Source: JAABPW01 sp037132275 | Lineage (GTDB): Bacteria; Verrucomicrobiota; Kiritimatiellia; CAIKKV01; CAITUY01 | DNA: 64,000 bases | Reading direction: 5' to 3' | NCBI GenBank assembly: GCA_037132275.1 | Contig: JBAXPK010000008.1 | Span: 7,807-71,806, forward strand | Shown: one piece after another, positions 26,294-35,295 of the stretch | Position numbering within the stretch: position 1 is the stretch's first letter | Layout: the number at the start of each line of letters is the position of its first letter | Program-made: the position numbers and the translations under genes | Notes under the pieces: generated by a model | Database searches by the model: none | What the model saw: the letters and a program-made list of their open reading frames with translations, nothing else | Told to the model about the DNA's origin: nothing

Positions 26294-27076
26294 TCAGTCC
26301 CGCAATTCCCGCCCCGTCAATATAAGGAACACATCCTCAAGGGTTTCACCGCCGAACCGTTCAATAAGCTCCCGCGGGTGTCCTTCCACGAGGATGCGTC
26401 CATGGTCAATGATGATCAATCGATCGCACAGGCGGGCGGCCTCTTCCATGTAATGGGTGGTCAGCAGGATGGTAACGCCGCTTTGTTTGAGTTGGGCCAG
26501 CTTATCCCACAATTGATGCCGGGTCTGGGGATCCAATCCGGTGGTGGGTTCGTCCAGGATCAGAAGTTCGGGATTGTTGATCAGGGCGCGGGCGATGACG
26601 AGGCGGCGCATCATACCGCCAGAGAGTTCATTGACCTGGGCGCTTTCCTTGTGAGTAAGTCCAAAAAAATCAAGAAGTCGTGTGGCACTCTCCGCCGCCT
26701 CTCGGCGGGGCATACCAAAGAAACCGGCAAAGACTTCCAGATTCTGACGGACAGACATTTCGGTGTCTAGGTTATTCTCCTGATGGCAGACGCCCAATTT
26801 GGCCCGGATAGTACGCCACGCGCTTTCAATATCAGATCCAAACACCCGCAGGGAGCCGCCACTCAATGGGGAATAACCGTAGATCATACGAATGGTAGAG
26901 GTTTTCCCGGCGCCATTGGGGCCGAGGATTCCGAAGAGTTCGCCGTGAGTCACGCTGAACGAAACGCCATCCACCGCTGTGAATGCGCCATAGGTCTTTC
27001 GTACGTCAGCGGCTTCAATAATCGGATAACTCACCTTGATTCTCCGGTTGATGGTCTTGATCGCGGAGTCTGCCAT
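26294..27076 (-). CDS. ABC-2 exporter ATP-binding protein (NodI-like)
   Basis: This 260-residue ATPase has Walker A GPNGAGKTSTIRM, Q-loop CHQENNLD, signature ELSGGMMRRLVIARAL, Walker B LLILDEPTTGLDPQ and switch His TTHYMEEA. The signature and the HQENNLD motif match the NodI/DrrA/CcmA-like branch, which pairs with ABC-2 permeases. It begins at MADSAIK, supported by GAAGGGT upstream; a GTG two codons earlier is an alternative. It forms a two-gene exporter with the next gene. No accessory periplasmic protein is near. Substrate is unknown. Confidence 0.9.
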   Translation of the reverse strand: MADSAIKTINRRIKVSYPIIEAADVRKTYGAFTAVDGVSFSVTHGELFGILGPNGAGKTSTIRMIYGYSPLSGGSLRVFGSDIESAWRTIRAKLGVCHQENNLDTEMSVRQNLEVFAGFFGMPRREAAESATRLLDFFGLTHKESAQVNELSGGMMRRLVIARALINNPELLILDEPTTGLDPQTRHQLWDKLAQLKQSGVTILLTTHYMEEAARLCDRLIIIDHGRILVEGHPRELIERFGGETLEDVFLILTGRELRD

Positions 27077-27111
27077 TGTCACAGACCCTTCGTCAAATCA
27101 TTGCTTCTTGA

Positions 27112-27170
27112 CACCCCCCCTCTAACCCAGTATCCATAGCGGCTACCTGCCCTAGTAAGGGTGGGTTCTG
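27112..27170. repeat. Degenerate GC-rich repeat, possible copy
   Basis: The gap between the NodI-like and PpiD-like genes holds a C-run (ACCCCCCCTCTAACCC) and, 30 bases on, AAGGGTGGGTTCTG. The right half matches the GGGTGGGTT arm of the palindromes at 21861 and 23961; the centre does not. It may be a decayed copy. I see no promoter that I would trust in this 124-base gap. Confidence 0.25.
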
Positions 27171-27200
27171 TGTTTTAATATTGGGGAAAGGCGTCCTATC

Positions 27201-28874
27201 ATGATGATCATGAAGTTCAACAAGATGATCCACAACAAGGTTGTGTGGTGGATTTTCGGCAGTATTGTCATTATCACCTTCGTTGGCTGGTTCAGTCCAC
27301 GGGGCGGATGCGACACGGCACAGCCCGTCAATAATGTCGGCACCATTGACGGAAAGCCCGTATCGGATGCCGAGTTGCGCCAGGCCCGCTTTAACACTTA
27401 CCTCAACCTCTGTATCATGCTTGGCCGGGTGGTGACTATCACTCCCAAGGTGGACAAAGAGTTGCGAGACATGTCTTGGAAGCGGATTGCCGCCCTCCGC
27501 GCCGCCCGCGAACTAAACCTGACCGCTACCCCGGATGAAGTCCTGGCCTCCATCACCCGCGATCCTCAGTTCCAAACCGAAGGTCAGTTTAGCCCGCAGC
27601 ATTACCAGCAGTTCATACAAAATGGACTGAGCAAGCTGAACGCCACAGCCGCCCAGTATGAACATCAACTCGCCGAGAACATCATCCTGCAGAAGCTTCA
27701 CGGCCTCACGGCCTCCGCCGTCTGGCTGGCGCCCGAGGAAGTCAGCCGCATGGCCGCCCGTTATGCGGATTCTTTCAAGGTGGACTATGTAAGCCTTGGA
27801 ACCAACCAGATTGCAGCCGGCGATGTCAAGGTGAGCGAGGCCGATCTCCAAACCTATTACGCCTCCCATACCAACGAGTTCGTCGTGCCAAAAAAAGTCA
27901 GTGTCCGCTATATCCAGATTCCAGCCTCCAATTATCTGACCAAAGCGACTGACACGGTGGATACCAACGCCATCGAAGAGTATTACCTCGCTCATACCGA
28001 TGATTACAGCGTCACCGACACCAACGGTGTCAAGACCGCCTCGCCGCTGGAGACGGTAACCGCCGTGATCTCCAACAAACTTCTTCACGAAGCCGCCATT
28101 CAGATGGCGCGTGATGCCATCAATAATCTGAGCGATGCCATGGTTCCGGATCGCGACGGCAATTCCCAGACATTCGAGACGGTCGTCAAAAACGCCAAAC
28201 TTACCCTGCACAACACAGGGTTATTTGACTCCGAAAGCACTGTCCCCGGCGTGGATGCCGGATTGGCTTTTAATGAGGCGGCATTCCGTTTGCGCCCCAC
28301 CGCTGATGAGTATTTCAGCACAGCCATTGCCGGAACGAATCACGCCTACCTGCTGGCGCTCACCACTAACACCGAGGCCTATATCCCCGAGTTTACAGAG
28401 GTGAAAGATCAGGTTCGTCCCCTGGCGACCGCCAAAGCCATCCAGTCCGCAATGGAAGCTCGCGGCAGGGAACTTCATCAGTTCTTTCAAGCCGGCCTGA
28501 ACAACAAGAAGACGTTCGCCGCGCTGGCACAGGAAAGAGCAATGACTGTTTCCACAACGGAATATTTTTCTGCCTCCGCCGCACCCGACGCCTTAAGTTC
28601 CTCCGAAATTCTCAGCGACATCACCCTGAGGAACCCCGGGGAACTCAGCGATGTCCTGCCTGGTACCAGTGGCATGATGATTGCCTATGTTGTCGACCGC
28701 AAACCTGCGGGACAGGATGAACTCTCAACCATTCAAAATCAGGTTGTCATGAACGTCATCCGCCGGCGCGCCAGGATCATTTTTAATGAATGGCAGAACT
28801 CACTGGTGGCCGGTGACCGCGTAAAGGACAGCTATAAAGCTGAAGCGACCACCGATACCACTGATGACGAATAA
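27201..28874 (+). CDS. PpiD/SurA-like membrane-anchored peptidyl-prolyl isomerase
   Basis: This 557-residue protein has a short N-terminal membrane anchor (VVWWIFGSIVIITFVGWF) and a SurA_N-type chaperone domain. The domain begins NVGTIDGKPVSDAELRQARF and runs to about residue 190. A central region (VSEADLQTYYASHTNEFVVP, KVSVRYIQI) has the typical link to a PPIase domain, and the C-terminal part contains repeated helices. It most resembles PpiD, which helps exported proteins fold at the inner membrane. Clear parvulin catalytic residues are not visible, so it may act only as a chaperone. Three ATGs occur at the start (27201-27212). Its last 43 bases overlap the convergent amrS gene. Confidence 0.8.
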   Translation: MMIMKFNKMIHNKVVWWIFGSIVIITFVGWFSPRGGCDTAQPVNNVGTIDGKPVSDAELRQARFNTYLNLCIMLGRVVTITPKVDKELRDMSWKRIAALRAARELNLTATPDEVLASITRDPQFQTEGQFSPQHYQQFIQNGLSKLNATAAQYEHQLAENIILQKLHGLTASAVWLAPEEVSRMAARYADSFKVDYVSLGTNQIAAGDVKVSEADLQTYYASHTNEFVVPKKVSVRYIQIPASNYLTKATDTVDTNAIEEYYLAHTDDYSVTDTNGVKTASPLETVTAVISNKLLHEAAIQMARDAINNLSDAMVPDRDGNSQTFETVVKNAKLTLHNTGLFDSESTVPGVDAGLAFNEAAFRLRPTADEYFSTAIAGTNHAYLLALTTNTEAYIPEFTEVKDQVRPLATAKAIQSAMEARGRELHQFFQAGLNNKKTFAALAQERAMTVSTTEYFSASAAPDALSSSEILSDITLRNPGELSDVLPGTSGMMIAYVVDRKPAGQDELSTIQNQVVMNVIRRRARIIFNEWQNSLVAGDRVKDSYKAEATTDTTDDE

Positions 28875-29872
28875 TCAATGATGTCGGCTTTCCGTCCGCA
28901 CCTTGAACAGGCTCCATCCCGAAGATCGGAATATTTCGACTGGAATCCCCAGCGCTCAATCAAAACCGCGCCGCAGGACGGACAGCAGGTATTCTGCCCG
29001 TGACTGTCCGCCACATTCCCCGTGTAAACATACGACAGTTTGAGCCGGCAAATTTCCCTTGCCCGCAGAAGGGTGGGCAAAGGCGTGGCGGGGGCTTCCT
29101 GTTTGTAATCCTGGTGATAGGCGCTCAAGTGCAGTGGTGTCAGGGGCCCCAGTTCGTCATGAATCCAACCGGCAAGACGCTCAAATCCAGCCTCGGTATC
29201 ATTTAGCCCGGGAATGATCAGATTCGTGATTTCCAAATGACAACCCACCTTCACCGCCTGTTTACAAAACCTTAAGACAGGTGAAAGAGTTCCTTTGCAG
29301 GTCGAGCGGTAAAACGAATCTTCCATGCTTTTGATGTCCACGTTCAACGCATCTGTAAGCGGCAATAACTCAGCTGCCGGCGCCTCCTCAACATACCCGT
29401 TGGTCACCAGCACATTCTTGCCGCCAGCCTCACGCACAAGTCGACTGGTATCCCGAACAAATTCGAATCCCACCAGTGGTTCATTGTAGGTATAGGCCAC
29501 CAGATTGCAGTCTTCCCGTCGCATATTAAGCGGAACCCGATCAGGCCTCAAAGGCGGCTGCGAATTGTGAAAAGCCTGTGAAATCGACCAGTTTTGGCAG
29601 AATGTGCAGCCGAAATTGCACCCCCATCCCCCCAGGCTGTAAATGGGTACTCCAGGACAAAAATGATAGAGAGGCTTCTTTTCAATGGGATCCACATGGG
29701 CGGACGACACCAAACCATACCCCAACGCCAGCAATTGCCCCTCCAAAACCGCCCGAACCTTACATCGCCCCTTCTGTCCCTCCCGCAATCGACAATGATG
29801 AGGGCAAAGGTCACAGCGTACAAAGCCACCCTCTTCTGCGTGCCAGTACTCTGCGATTTTAAGCGTGTTCAT
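28832..29872 (-). CDS. amrS: AmmeMemoRadiSam system radical SAM enzyme
   Basis: This 346-residue protein has the radical SAM cluster motif CNFGCTFCQNW, which binds the 4Fe-4S cluster. It is preceded by a Cys-rich N-terminus (CDLCPHHCRLREGQKGRC) typical of AmrS/PflA-like proteins. GVPIYSLGGWGCNF and AYTYNEPLVGFEF also match the family, as does the C-terminal Cys-pair region (CCPSCGAVL, CSRCGRKADII). AmrS is linked to Memo and AMMECR1 proteins; neither is encoded here. The last residues overlap the ppiD-like gene tail to tail by 43 bases. Its start is 36 bases from the divergent deoC start. The reaction is unknown in general. Confidence 0.92.
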   Translation of the reverse strand: MNTLKIAEYWHAEEGGFVRCDLCPHHCRLREGQKGRCKVRAVLEGQLLALGYGLVSSAHVDPIEKKPLYHFCPGVPIYSLGGWGCNFGCTFCQNWSISQAFHNSQPPLRPDRVPLNMRREDCNLVAYTYNEPLVGFEFVRDTSRLVREAGGKNVLVTNGYVEEAPAAELLPLTDALNVDIKSMEDSFYRSTCKGTLSPVLRFCKQAVKVGCHLEITNLIIPGLNDTEAGFERLAGWIHDELGPLTPLHLSAYHQDYKQEAPATPLPTLLRAREICRLKLSYVYTGNVADSHGQNTCCPSCGAVLIERWGFQSKYSDLRDGACSRCGRKADIIDYSSSVVSVVASAL

Positions 29873-29908
29873 ATTGCACTCTTCCCGATATTACGATACC
29901 AAAGAGAG

Positions 29909-30610
29909 ATGAAAGAAACAACCCCGATGAGCCTGACCCTGACAACGCTGGATGAAAACAGGCGCCACATTGCGGCTATGATCGATCATACGCTCCTGAA
30001 ACCGGAAGCCACCACCCGTGACATTGAACGGCTCTGCCAGGAAGCCTTGACCTATGGTTTTGCCGCTGTGTGCGTGACTCCCGCACTGCTCCCAATCGCC
30101 GTACTCAACCTGAAAGGGTCACTGGTGCTCCCCTGCACCGTCGTCGGGTTTCCGCTCGGTGCATCGACCACCGAGAGTAAGGCGTTTGAAGCCGAACAGG
30201 CCGCCACAACCGGCGCCAGGGAGGTGGATATGGTGCTAGCCATAGGGGCCATCAAAGAAAATAAATATGCTAAGGCGCTTGCCGATATCCGCGCCGTGGT
30301 TCACGCCGCCGGGTCGGAGTGTGGGGTAAAGGTTATCCTTGAGACCTGCCTTCTGACCCATGACGAGCAAGTAACGGCATGCAAACTGGCCGAGGAAGCC
30401 GGAGCGCGCTTCGTTAAAACTTCAACCGGGTTCAGCACCGGTGGCGCCACGGTTCAGGATGTCGCCCTGATGCGGGCGACCGTCGGCGCCCTCACTGGAG
30501 TCAAGGCCAGTGGCGGGATCCGGACCCTGGCGGATGCGGAAGCCATGATCAAGGCCGGGGCCACGCGACTTGGCACCAGCGCCGGAATTTCCATCATTAC
30601 AGCACCATGA
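29909..30610 (+). CDS. deoC: Deoxyribose-phosphate aldolase
   Basis: This 233-residue enzyme cleaves 2-deoxyribose 5-phosphate to glyceraldehyde 3-phosphate and acetaldehyde. Visible motifs are MIDHTLLKPEAT, VCVTPALLP, the VVGFPLGA loop, EVDMVLAIGAIKE, the Schiff-base Lys of RFVKTSTGFSTGG, and VKASGGIRTLADA. It is complete. I start at MKETTPMSL; MSLTLTT, six codons later, is possible. A longer in-frame extension upstream overlaps amrS and is not real. The stop overlaps the deoB start (ATGA), so deoC and deoB are one operon for deoxynucleoside salvage. Confidence 0.96.
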   Translation: MKETTPMSLTLTTLDENRRHIAAMIDHTLLKPEATTRDIERLCQEALTYGFAAVCVTPALLPIAVLNLKGSLVLPCTVVGFPLGASTTESKAFEAEQAATTGAREVDMVLAIGAIKENKYAKALADIRAVVHAAGSECGVKVILETCLLTHDEQVTACKLAEEAGARFVKTSTGFSTGGATVQDVALMRATVGALTGVKASGGIRTLADAEAMIKAGATRLGTSAGISIITAP

Positions 30611-31782
30611 AAGCGTTCCTCATCGTCCTTGATTCAGTGGGAATTGGCGCAGCACCGGATGCTGATGCCTATGGCGATGTCGGCGCCAACACACTGGCGC
30701 ATATCGGACAGGCGGTCGGGGGATTACGACTGCCCACGCTTCAAGCGTTGGGCCTCGGAAATATTTTTCCGCTCCTACCGGGTGGCCTTGCCATACCTGG
30801 GGTTGTAGCCGTAACGCCTGCCATCGGCGGTTTTGGCGCCATGCGGGAGCGCTCCCAAGGCAAGGATACCACCACGGGACATTGGGAAATGGCCGGACTC
30901 CTGATGAAAAAAGGATTCCATCTGTTTCCGCATGATTCTCCCTCCTTTCCCGATGCCATGATCCGCGAATTTGAACGGCGCACCGGCCGGAAAACCATCG
31001 GCAACAAGGCGGCCAGCGGAACCGCCATTATTGACGAACTTGGGGCTCAACAAATCCGGGACGGTGCCTGGATCATATACACCAGCGGCGACTCCGTCTT
31101 CCAGATCGCCGCGCATGAGGCCATCATTCCCCTTCATGAACTCTACGAAGGGTGCCGGATTGCCCGGGAGTTATGCGATCCCTACATTGTGGGCCGGGTG
31201 ATCGCCCGTCCCTATGTCGGGAAGCCGGGCGCCTTCAAACGTACCGAAAACCGCCGCGACTTTTCCTATCCCCTTCCCGAGCCCACTATTCTTAACCGGC
31301 TGTCCAAACACGGGATCAAGGTCATCACCGTGGGGAAACTGGACGATATTTTCCCTGGCGCCGGGATCACCGAAGCGATGCATGTGGAGAACAATCCTGA
31401 TGCCGAAAGAGACGTCTTGGCGCTGGCAGACCGGCCTGAATCCTTTTTTTGTTTTGCCAACCTGATTGATTTCGACATGCTTTACGGGCACCGGCGTGAT
31501 CCCGCTGGTTATGCGGCCGCCCTGGAACGCGCCGACGCATTCCTCGCCGCCCTGCTCCCGAAATTGACAGCCACCGACCTACTGATAGTTACCGCCGACC
31601 ATGGAAATGACCCGACATTCAAGGGAACCGACCATACCCGCGAATTTGTCCCACTCCTTACCCATGGCATCGGACAACAGAATAAATCACTCGGTATCCG
31701 GAATGGATTTTATGATGTGGCACAGACTCTCGCCAACTTATTTGAGATTCCACCCATGCTGCGCGGCGTCAGTTTTCTTTGA
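30607..31782 (+). CDS. deoB: Phosphopentomutase
   Basis: This 391-residue alkaline-phosphatase-fold enzyme converts (deoxy)ribose 1-phosphate to the 5-phosphate, feeding DeoC. It has LDSVGIGAAPDADAYGDVG, TTTGHWEMAG with the catalytic Thr, ASGTAIIDELG, YTSGDSVFQIAAHE, and the metal-binding end TADHGNDPTFKGTDHTRE. Length is normal for bacterial DeoB. It follows deoC with a four-base overlap, which fits a salvage operon. All metal-ligand motifs are present. Confidence 0.97.
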   Translation: MKAFLIVLDSVGIGAAPDADAYGDVGANTLAHIGQAVGGLRLPTLQALGLGNIFPLLPGGLAIPGVVAVTPAIGGFGAMRERSQGKDTTTGHWEMAGLLMKKGFHLFPHDSPSFPDAMIREFERRTGRKTIGNKAASGTAIIDELGAQQIRDGAWIIYTSGDSVFQIAAHEAIIPLHELYEGCRIARELCDPYIVGRVIARPYVGKPGAFKRTENRRDFSYPLPEPTILNRLSKHGIKVITVGKLDDIFPGAGITEAMHVENNPDAERDVLALADRPESFFCFANLIDFDMLYGHRRDPAGYAAALERADAFLAALLPKLTATDLLIVTADHGNDPTFKGTDHTREFVPLLTHGIGQQNKSLGIRNGFYDVAQTLANLFEIPPMLRGVSFL

Positions 31783-31813
31783 TCCAAAATGATCCTCATG
31801 ATAGGTTGAACAC

Positions 31814-32509
31814 ATGGCTGACATCATCCTTTCCTGTCCCCAGTGTGGAAACGCCGTTACGGTCTCTGAATTTGTTTCCGCCGAGTCAATTACCTGCTTG
31901 AAATGCAAGGCGCAGATCCAGATTCCCGCTCGGCAACCGACTGACCCCGCTGCTACACCGAAATTAAGGCTGGCAGTCTCAAAACCGCCGGACCCGCCGT
32001 CTGTAGCCTCCCCTGCCCAGCCGGGAAAATCCCGGAAGGCAAAAACCATGGCAGAGAGTGACGTGCGAAAATATCTCCCTAAAGGAGGAAAACGACGCGC
32101 CCGCGCCCGCACGGTCAGCACCTTTGAGATAAAAGTGTTGCCGTGGCTGTTTTTCTTCCTGCTACTGGTTATTCTTGGTTGGTTACGATTCATTCCCAGC
32201 GTACTCGGGCCCGACTCTCACGCTACGTTAATCCAAGGCGGTGTCTGGGCCATCCTGCTACTGCATTTCGGGGTAACCTTCCTGGCGTTTGGGGATGATA
32301 CTTTCTCAGGCATTCTCTGTATGATCATCCCTGGATATTCCCTTTATTTCCTATTTGTTCAGTCCGACAAAATGCTACTGCGGGGGCTTGTGGCCGCCTT
32401 GCTGATTGTTTTCGGATGGGACTTTACCATCGCCGCAGAAAACGTTTGGGGCGAGCTGTACACTGCTGTGTCCCACTGGATCGCGACCACCGAAACCATC
32501 AAGAAATAA
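31814..32509 (+). CDS. Unknown membrane protein with N-terminal zinc ribbon
   Basis: I do not recognise the family of this 231-residue protein. Two Cys pairs at the start (SCPQCGN and TCLKCKAQ) should form a zinc ribbon or a rubredoxin-like knuckle. A basic, Pro-rich linker (residues about 35-95) follows, then four membrane segments, the first being VLPWLFFFLLLVILGWL. The gene lies 31 bases after deoB and is convergent with a small membrane protein gene. Zinc-ribbon plus membrane proteins of this kind are common and poorly described. No function can be assigned. Confidence 0.6.
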   Translation: MADIILSCPQCGNAVTVSEFVSAESITCLKCKAQIQIPARQPTDPAATPKLRLAVSKPPDPPSVASPAQPGKSRKAKTMAESDVRKYLPKGGKRRARARTVSTFEIKVLPWLFFFLLLVILGWLRFIPSVLGPDSHATLIQGGVWAILLLHFGVTFLAFGDDTFSGILCMIIPGYSLYFLFVQSDKMLLRGLVAALLIVFGWDFTIAAENVWGELYTAVSHWIATTETIKK

Positions 32510-32524
32510 CTCTGCCTGGCGCCG

Positions 32525-32899
32525 TCAAACTCGCATCCGTAATCGGGTAACCCGCTTCCGGTAGGTTCCCATCACAGTATCCACAAGGCCTGCTAGATAG
32601 ATTAATATCCAGACCAGAAGGGGCATTAGCATCGCGCCGGCATGCGGCGGCTCAGCGGGAACATTGGCTGGATCAAAGGCGAGGCCATAGTAGGCCTTTA
32701 AAATGACAATCACCTTAAGCAAAAACCACCCTAACACCCCGGTGGAACTAACCACGAACAGGATGCCCGCCACCCAACGCCGCTGCATTAACTGCCCGGT
32801 CCCGGGATAGACCGCTGCCGATAGAAGCATCGGAGAGAATCCGCCTGTTTTCGGGATGGGGGCATTCAGTGGCGGCGGATGGACGTCATCAGCGCTCAT
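32525..32899 (-). CDS. Small unknown membrane protein
   Basis: This 124-residue protein has a Pro-rich N-terminus and three probable membrane segments, around LLSAAVYPGTGQL, WVAGILFVVSSTGVLGWFLL and LMPLLVWILIYLAGLVD. The YPGTGQLMQRRW motif resembles small membrane proteins with a G..QL.....G pattern (TM2/DUF5683-like), but this is weak. The ATG overlaps the alr stop (ATGA). The end is basic (KRVTRLRMRV). Function is unknown. Confidence 0.55.
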   Translation of the reverse strand: MSADDVHPPPLNAPIPKTGGFSPMLLSAAVYPGTGQLMQRRWVAGILFVVSSTGVLGWFLLKVIVILKAYYGLAFDPANVPAEPPHAGAMLMPLLVWILIYLAGLVDTVMGTYRKRVTRLRMRV

Positions 32900-33999
32900 C
32901 GGGTATCGCTCCGGATATTGGTCAGAATTTCATAGGGAATGGTCTGGCACCAGCGGGCGAGGTCGTCGGCCCAGAGGGCCTCGTCCCCTTGTACGCCAAT
33001 CAACACCACTTCATCGCCAGCCCTGATCCCGCTCTGAAGCCCCACGTCGATTGTAGTAAAGTTCATCGTCACTCTCCCGACGACCTTGGCGCGTCGTCCG
33101 CCAACCAGAACATGCCCCTTGTTGCTCATTAGGCGCGAAAGTCCATCGGAATAGCCGACATCGATGGTCGCCAGACAGGTCGGCGATGACGTGACATGCG
33201 TGCTGAGATATCCCACGGGAAACCCCGCCGGGACCTGTTTGACTTGAAGGACGCGGGTCTTCCATTGCAGCAACGGGCGCGTCAGAACCCGCGCTCCGCT
33301 CTTTCGGCCGCCATATCCATACGCCAGAATACCGAGCCGTACGCCATCCATATCCAATTCGGGCCGCGATGAAAACGCAGCACTGTTGGCTAAATGGGTG
33401 AACAAACGGGGCAGTCCATATCCCTGACAGCCGGCCAGTACTTTCCGGAAACGATCCGTCTGAATTCCTGCAAATACATCGGCGGGCCGCCCTGCCGAAG
33501 CAAAGTGCATACAGATTCCACGAATATCCAACCCACCGGCACGGCACACAATGGCCAGTTTTTCCGCCGCCGTTTCCCAGGCCCAGCCAAGACGGCCCAT
33601 TCCGGTATCGATCTTTATATGGCAAGGGAGCGTCATGCCCTTCTTCCGAGCTGCTTCGGACAGCTCCAGTGCCTGATCCTCGCTGACAAGGACAGGTAGG
33701 ATACGGTGATGGGCAATATCCGGGATATCAGCCGGCCATACGCCGCCCAACAGAAGAACATGGGCATCAGGCACTGCGGCGCGAACGTTCAACGCCTCAT
33801 CCAGCGTCGCCACCAGAAACCAACGGACTCCGCACTCGAACGCCTTCACCGCAACTGCAGTTAGCCCGTGCCCGTAGGCATTTGCCTTAACCACAAGAAT
33901 GACATGCGATGTCGGGCTCAACGCCGATTTCATCATCGCCAAATTCTGGCACAGAACATCCAGATCCAGCTCCACCCAGGTATTTCTACGCCGACTCAC
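32896..33999 (-). CDS. alr: Alanine racemase
   Basis: This 367-residue PLP enzyme makes D-alanine for peptidoglycan. The PLP Lys lies in VVKANAYGHG; other family motifs are IKIDTGMGRLGW, FTHLANSAA and the C-terminal Tyr-containing region with VLVGGRRAKVVGRVTMNF and DEVVLIG. It begins with GTG (MSRRRNTWVELDL). The small membrane protein gene overlaps its end by four bases. Upstream, a 40-base gap separates it from the DUF6941-like gene. It is a complete gene with no odd residues. Confidence 0.96.
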   Translation of the reverse strand: MSRRRNTWVELDLDVLCQNLAMMKSALSPTSHVILVVKANAYGHGLTAVAVKAFECGVRWFLVATLDEALNVRAAVPDAHVLLLGGVWPADIPDIAHHRILPVLVSEDQALELSEAARKKGMTLPCHIKIDTGMGRLGWAWETAAEKLAIVCRAGGLDIRGICMHFASAGRPADVFAGIQTDRFRKVLAGCQGYGLPRLFTHLANSAAFSSRPELDMDGVRLGILAYGYGGRKSGARVLTRPLLQWKTRVLQVKQVPAGFPVGYLSTHVTSSPTCLATIDVGYSDGLSRLMSNKGHVLVGGRRAKVVGRVTMNFTTIDVGLQSGIRAGDEVVLIGVQGDEALWADDLARWCQTIPYEILTNIRSDTR

Positions 34000-34039
34000 T
34001 TTTATGCCTCACAGTTTCCGATCGTACTCTGAATCATTT

Positions 34040-34462
34040 TTACGCCTGCATCGGACCACCCAGCGGCATAGGCGGCTGGGCCACCCGGTTTACACGCAAG
34101 GGATACCGCAGCTTGAGGTCGCCATCGATCAGGATTTCTATCCAGTAAACGCCCTCTTTCTCGAATTTGAGATTCATAAAAAACTCCACATTCGTCACCG
34201 TGGATTCGGTATCCTGCAACTGTACCGGCACCTCCTGCCCCTCGGCAACGACCACTCCATTATCCGGCCCGACAATCCGGGTCTTCTCCTTGAATAGCCC
34301 CTGCCCGCTGCACCACCGGTTCACAATACACACGCGGTGGAAGACCGCCGGAAACTGGGACAGTCCAATGACATCGAATAGTCCGATCAGGATGAACTTA
34401 CCCGTTCGCTCCTGACGCACATCATCACACAGCACACTCATCTGGAGATCAGGAATCATCAT
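34040..34462 (-). CDS. DUF6941-like protein
   Basis: This 140-residue cytoplasmic protein has the pattern MSVLCDDVRQERTGKFILIG, FPAVFHRVCIVNRW and beta-strand-rich VYWIEILIDGDLKLRYPL, which matches the DUF6941 group of unknown function. No signal peptide or membrane segment is visible. The ATG overlaps the stop of the acyltransferase gene (ATGATGA), making it the last gene of the dnaJ-rsmE-plsC chain. The C-terminus is Pro-rich (PPMPLGGPM). No reaction can be assigned. Confidence 0.6.
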   Translation of the reverse strand: MMIPDLQMSVLCDDVRQERTGKFILIGLFDVIGLSQFPAVFHRVCIVNRWCSGQGLFKEKTRIVGPDNGVVVAEGQEVPVQLQDTESTVTNVEFFMNLKFEKEGVYWIEILIDGDLKLRYPLRVNRVAQPPMPLGGPMQA

Positions 34463-35295
34463 GGCGCCACCCCCTTGATTGTGCCGCCCCACTTCTTCAG
34501 GCAGGCGACAATATGTCTGATCACAGCGGCGTGCGCTGCCCGCCCGTTTTCGGAAACCGTCATCGGTGCCCCGAATTCAAAATAAATGGGGCGATCGGGA
34601 TACACATACCCTGCATCCTTAACCCATTTTCCATTGGCCATAAAATCGGTTTTCAACGCCAGGGGGATCACAGGGACGCCAGCCCTTAGCGCCAATTTGA
34701 CACCCAATGTATTGAACCCGTCGATATCGAATTCCGCGGATCGGGTGGCCTGAGGAAAAATCACCACACTCACCCCTTGGCGGATCAATTCAGTCCCCTC
34801 GGCAAGCACCCGCTTCAGATCATCACGCGGGTTTTCCCTTTTCACGGCGATATGTTTCACGGACCGCATGATCGGGCCAAATGCAAAATGCGTACGGAGG
34901 CTTTCCTTCACCACAAAGGCGACTTCCTTGAAAGGCAAAATGAACCCTGGCAACACGATAGTCTCAAGTGAACTCATATGGTTTCCGATGATCACCACCG
35001 GACCAGGGGTATTGGCCAGATACTCCAATCCCCTCACTTCCACCCGTCCTCCCGAGGACTCGGCCACATTCAGGGATTTCCATGAACGGGTTGCGTAGCC
35101 ATCCAGATCAAAGATTCCTTTTCGGATCATTTTTCGGGCGACATGATACACGTAGAGAATTCTGCCATGGAAGCGTATGGCGCGGACCCACTCAAAAGGG
35201 CCCAGACGCCAAGCTGGATTCCGCGCTGGCGTCTCATAGTGCAGTTCGACCTTTATCTGGCGTTGAAATGCCCGTGATTCGTCGAAGTTATACAT
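34459..35295 (-). CDS. 1-acyl-glycerol-3-phosphate acyltransferase family protein (PlsC-like)
   Basis: This 278-residue protein carries acyltransferase motifs. Motif I is NHMSSLET, an NHX4E form where most members have NHX4D. The PlsC-like motif III is seen as FPQATRS, usually FPEGTRS. Motif IV has PVIPLALKT. There is no clear membrane segment, so it probably acts at the membrane face, adding an acyl chain to a lysophosphatidate or a related lipid. The E for D and Q for E changes could affect specificity. It overlaps the rsmE stop by eight bases. The lipid substrate is not known. Confidence 0.82.
   Translation of the reverse strand: MYNFDESRAFQRQIKVELHYETPARNPAWRLGPFEWVRAIRFHGRILYVYHVARKMIRKGIFDLDGYATRSWKSLNVAESSGGRVEVRGLEYLANTPGPVVIIGNHMSSLETIVLPGFILPFKEVAFVVKESLRTHFAFGPIMRSVKHIAVKRENPRDDLKRVLAEGTELIRQGVSVVIFPQATRSAEFDIDGFNTLGVKLALRAGVPVIPLALKTDFMANGKWVKDAGYVYPDRPIYFEFGAPMTVSENGRAAHAAVIRHIVACLKKWGGTIKGVAP

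Noticed and set aside
29594..29908. In-frame extension of deoC by 105 codons
   Set aside because: It overlaps amrS on the other strand, and its composition is unlike a DeoC start. The family starts near MIDHTLLKPE, which fits the ATG at 29909.
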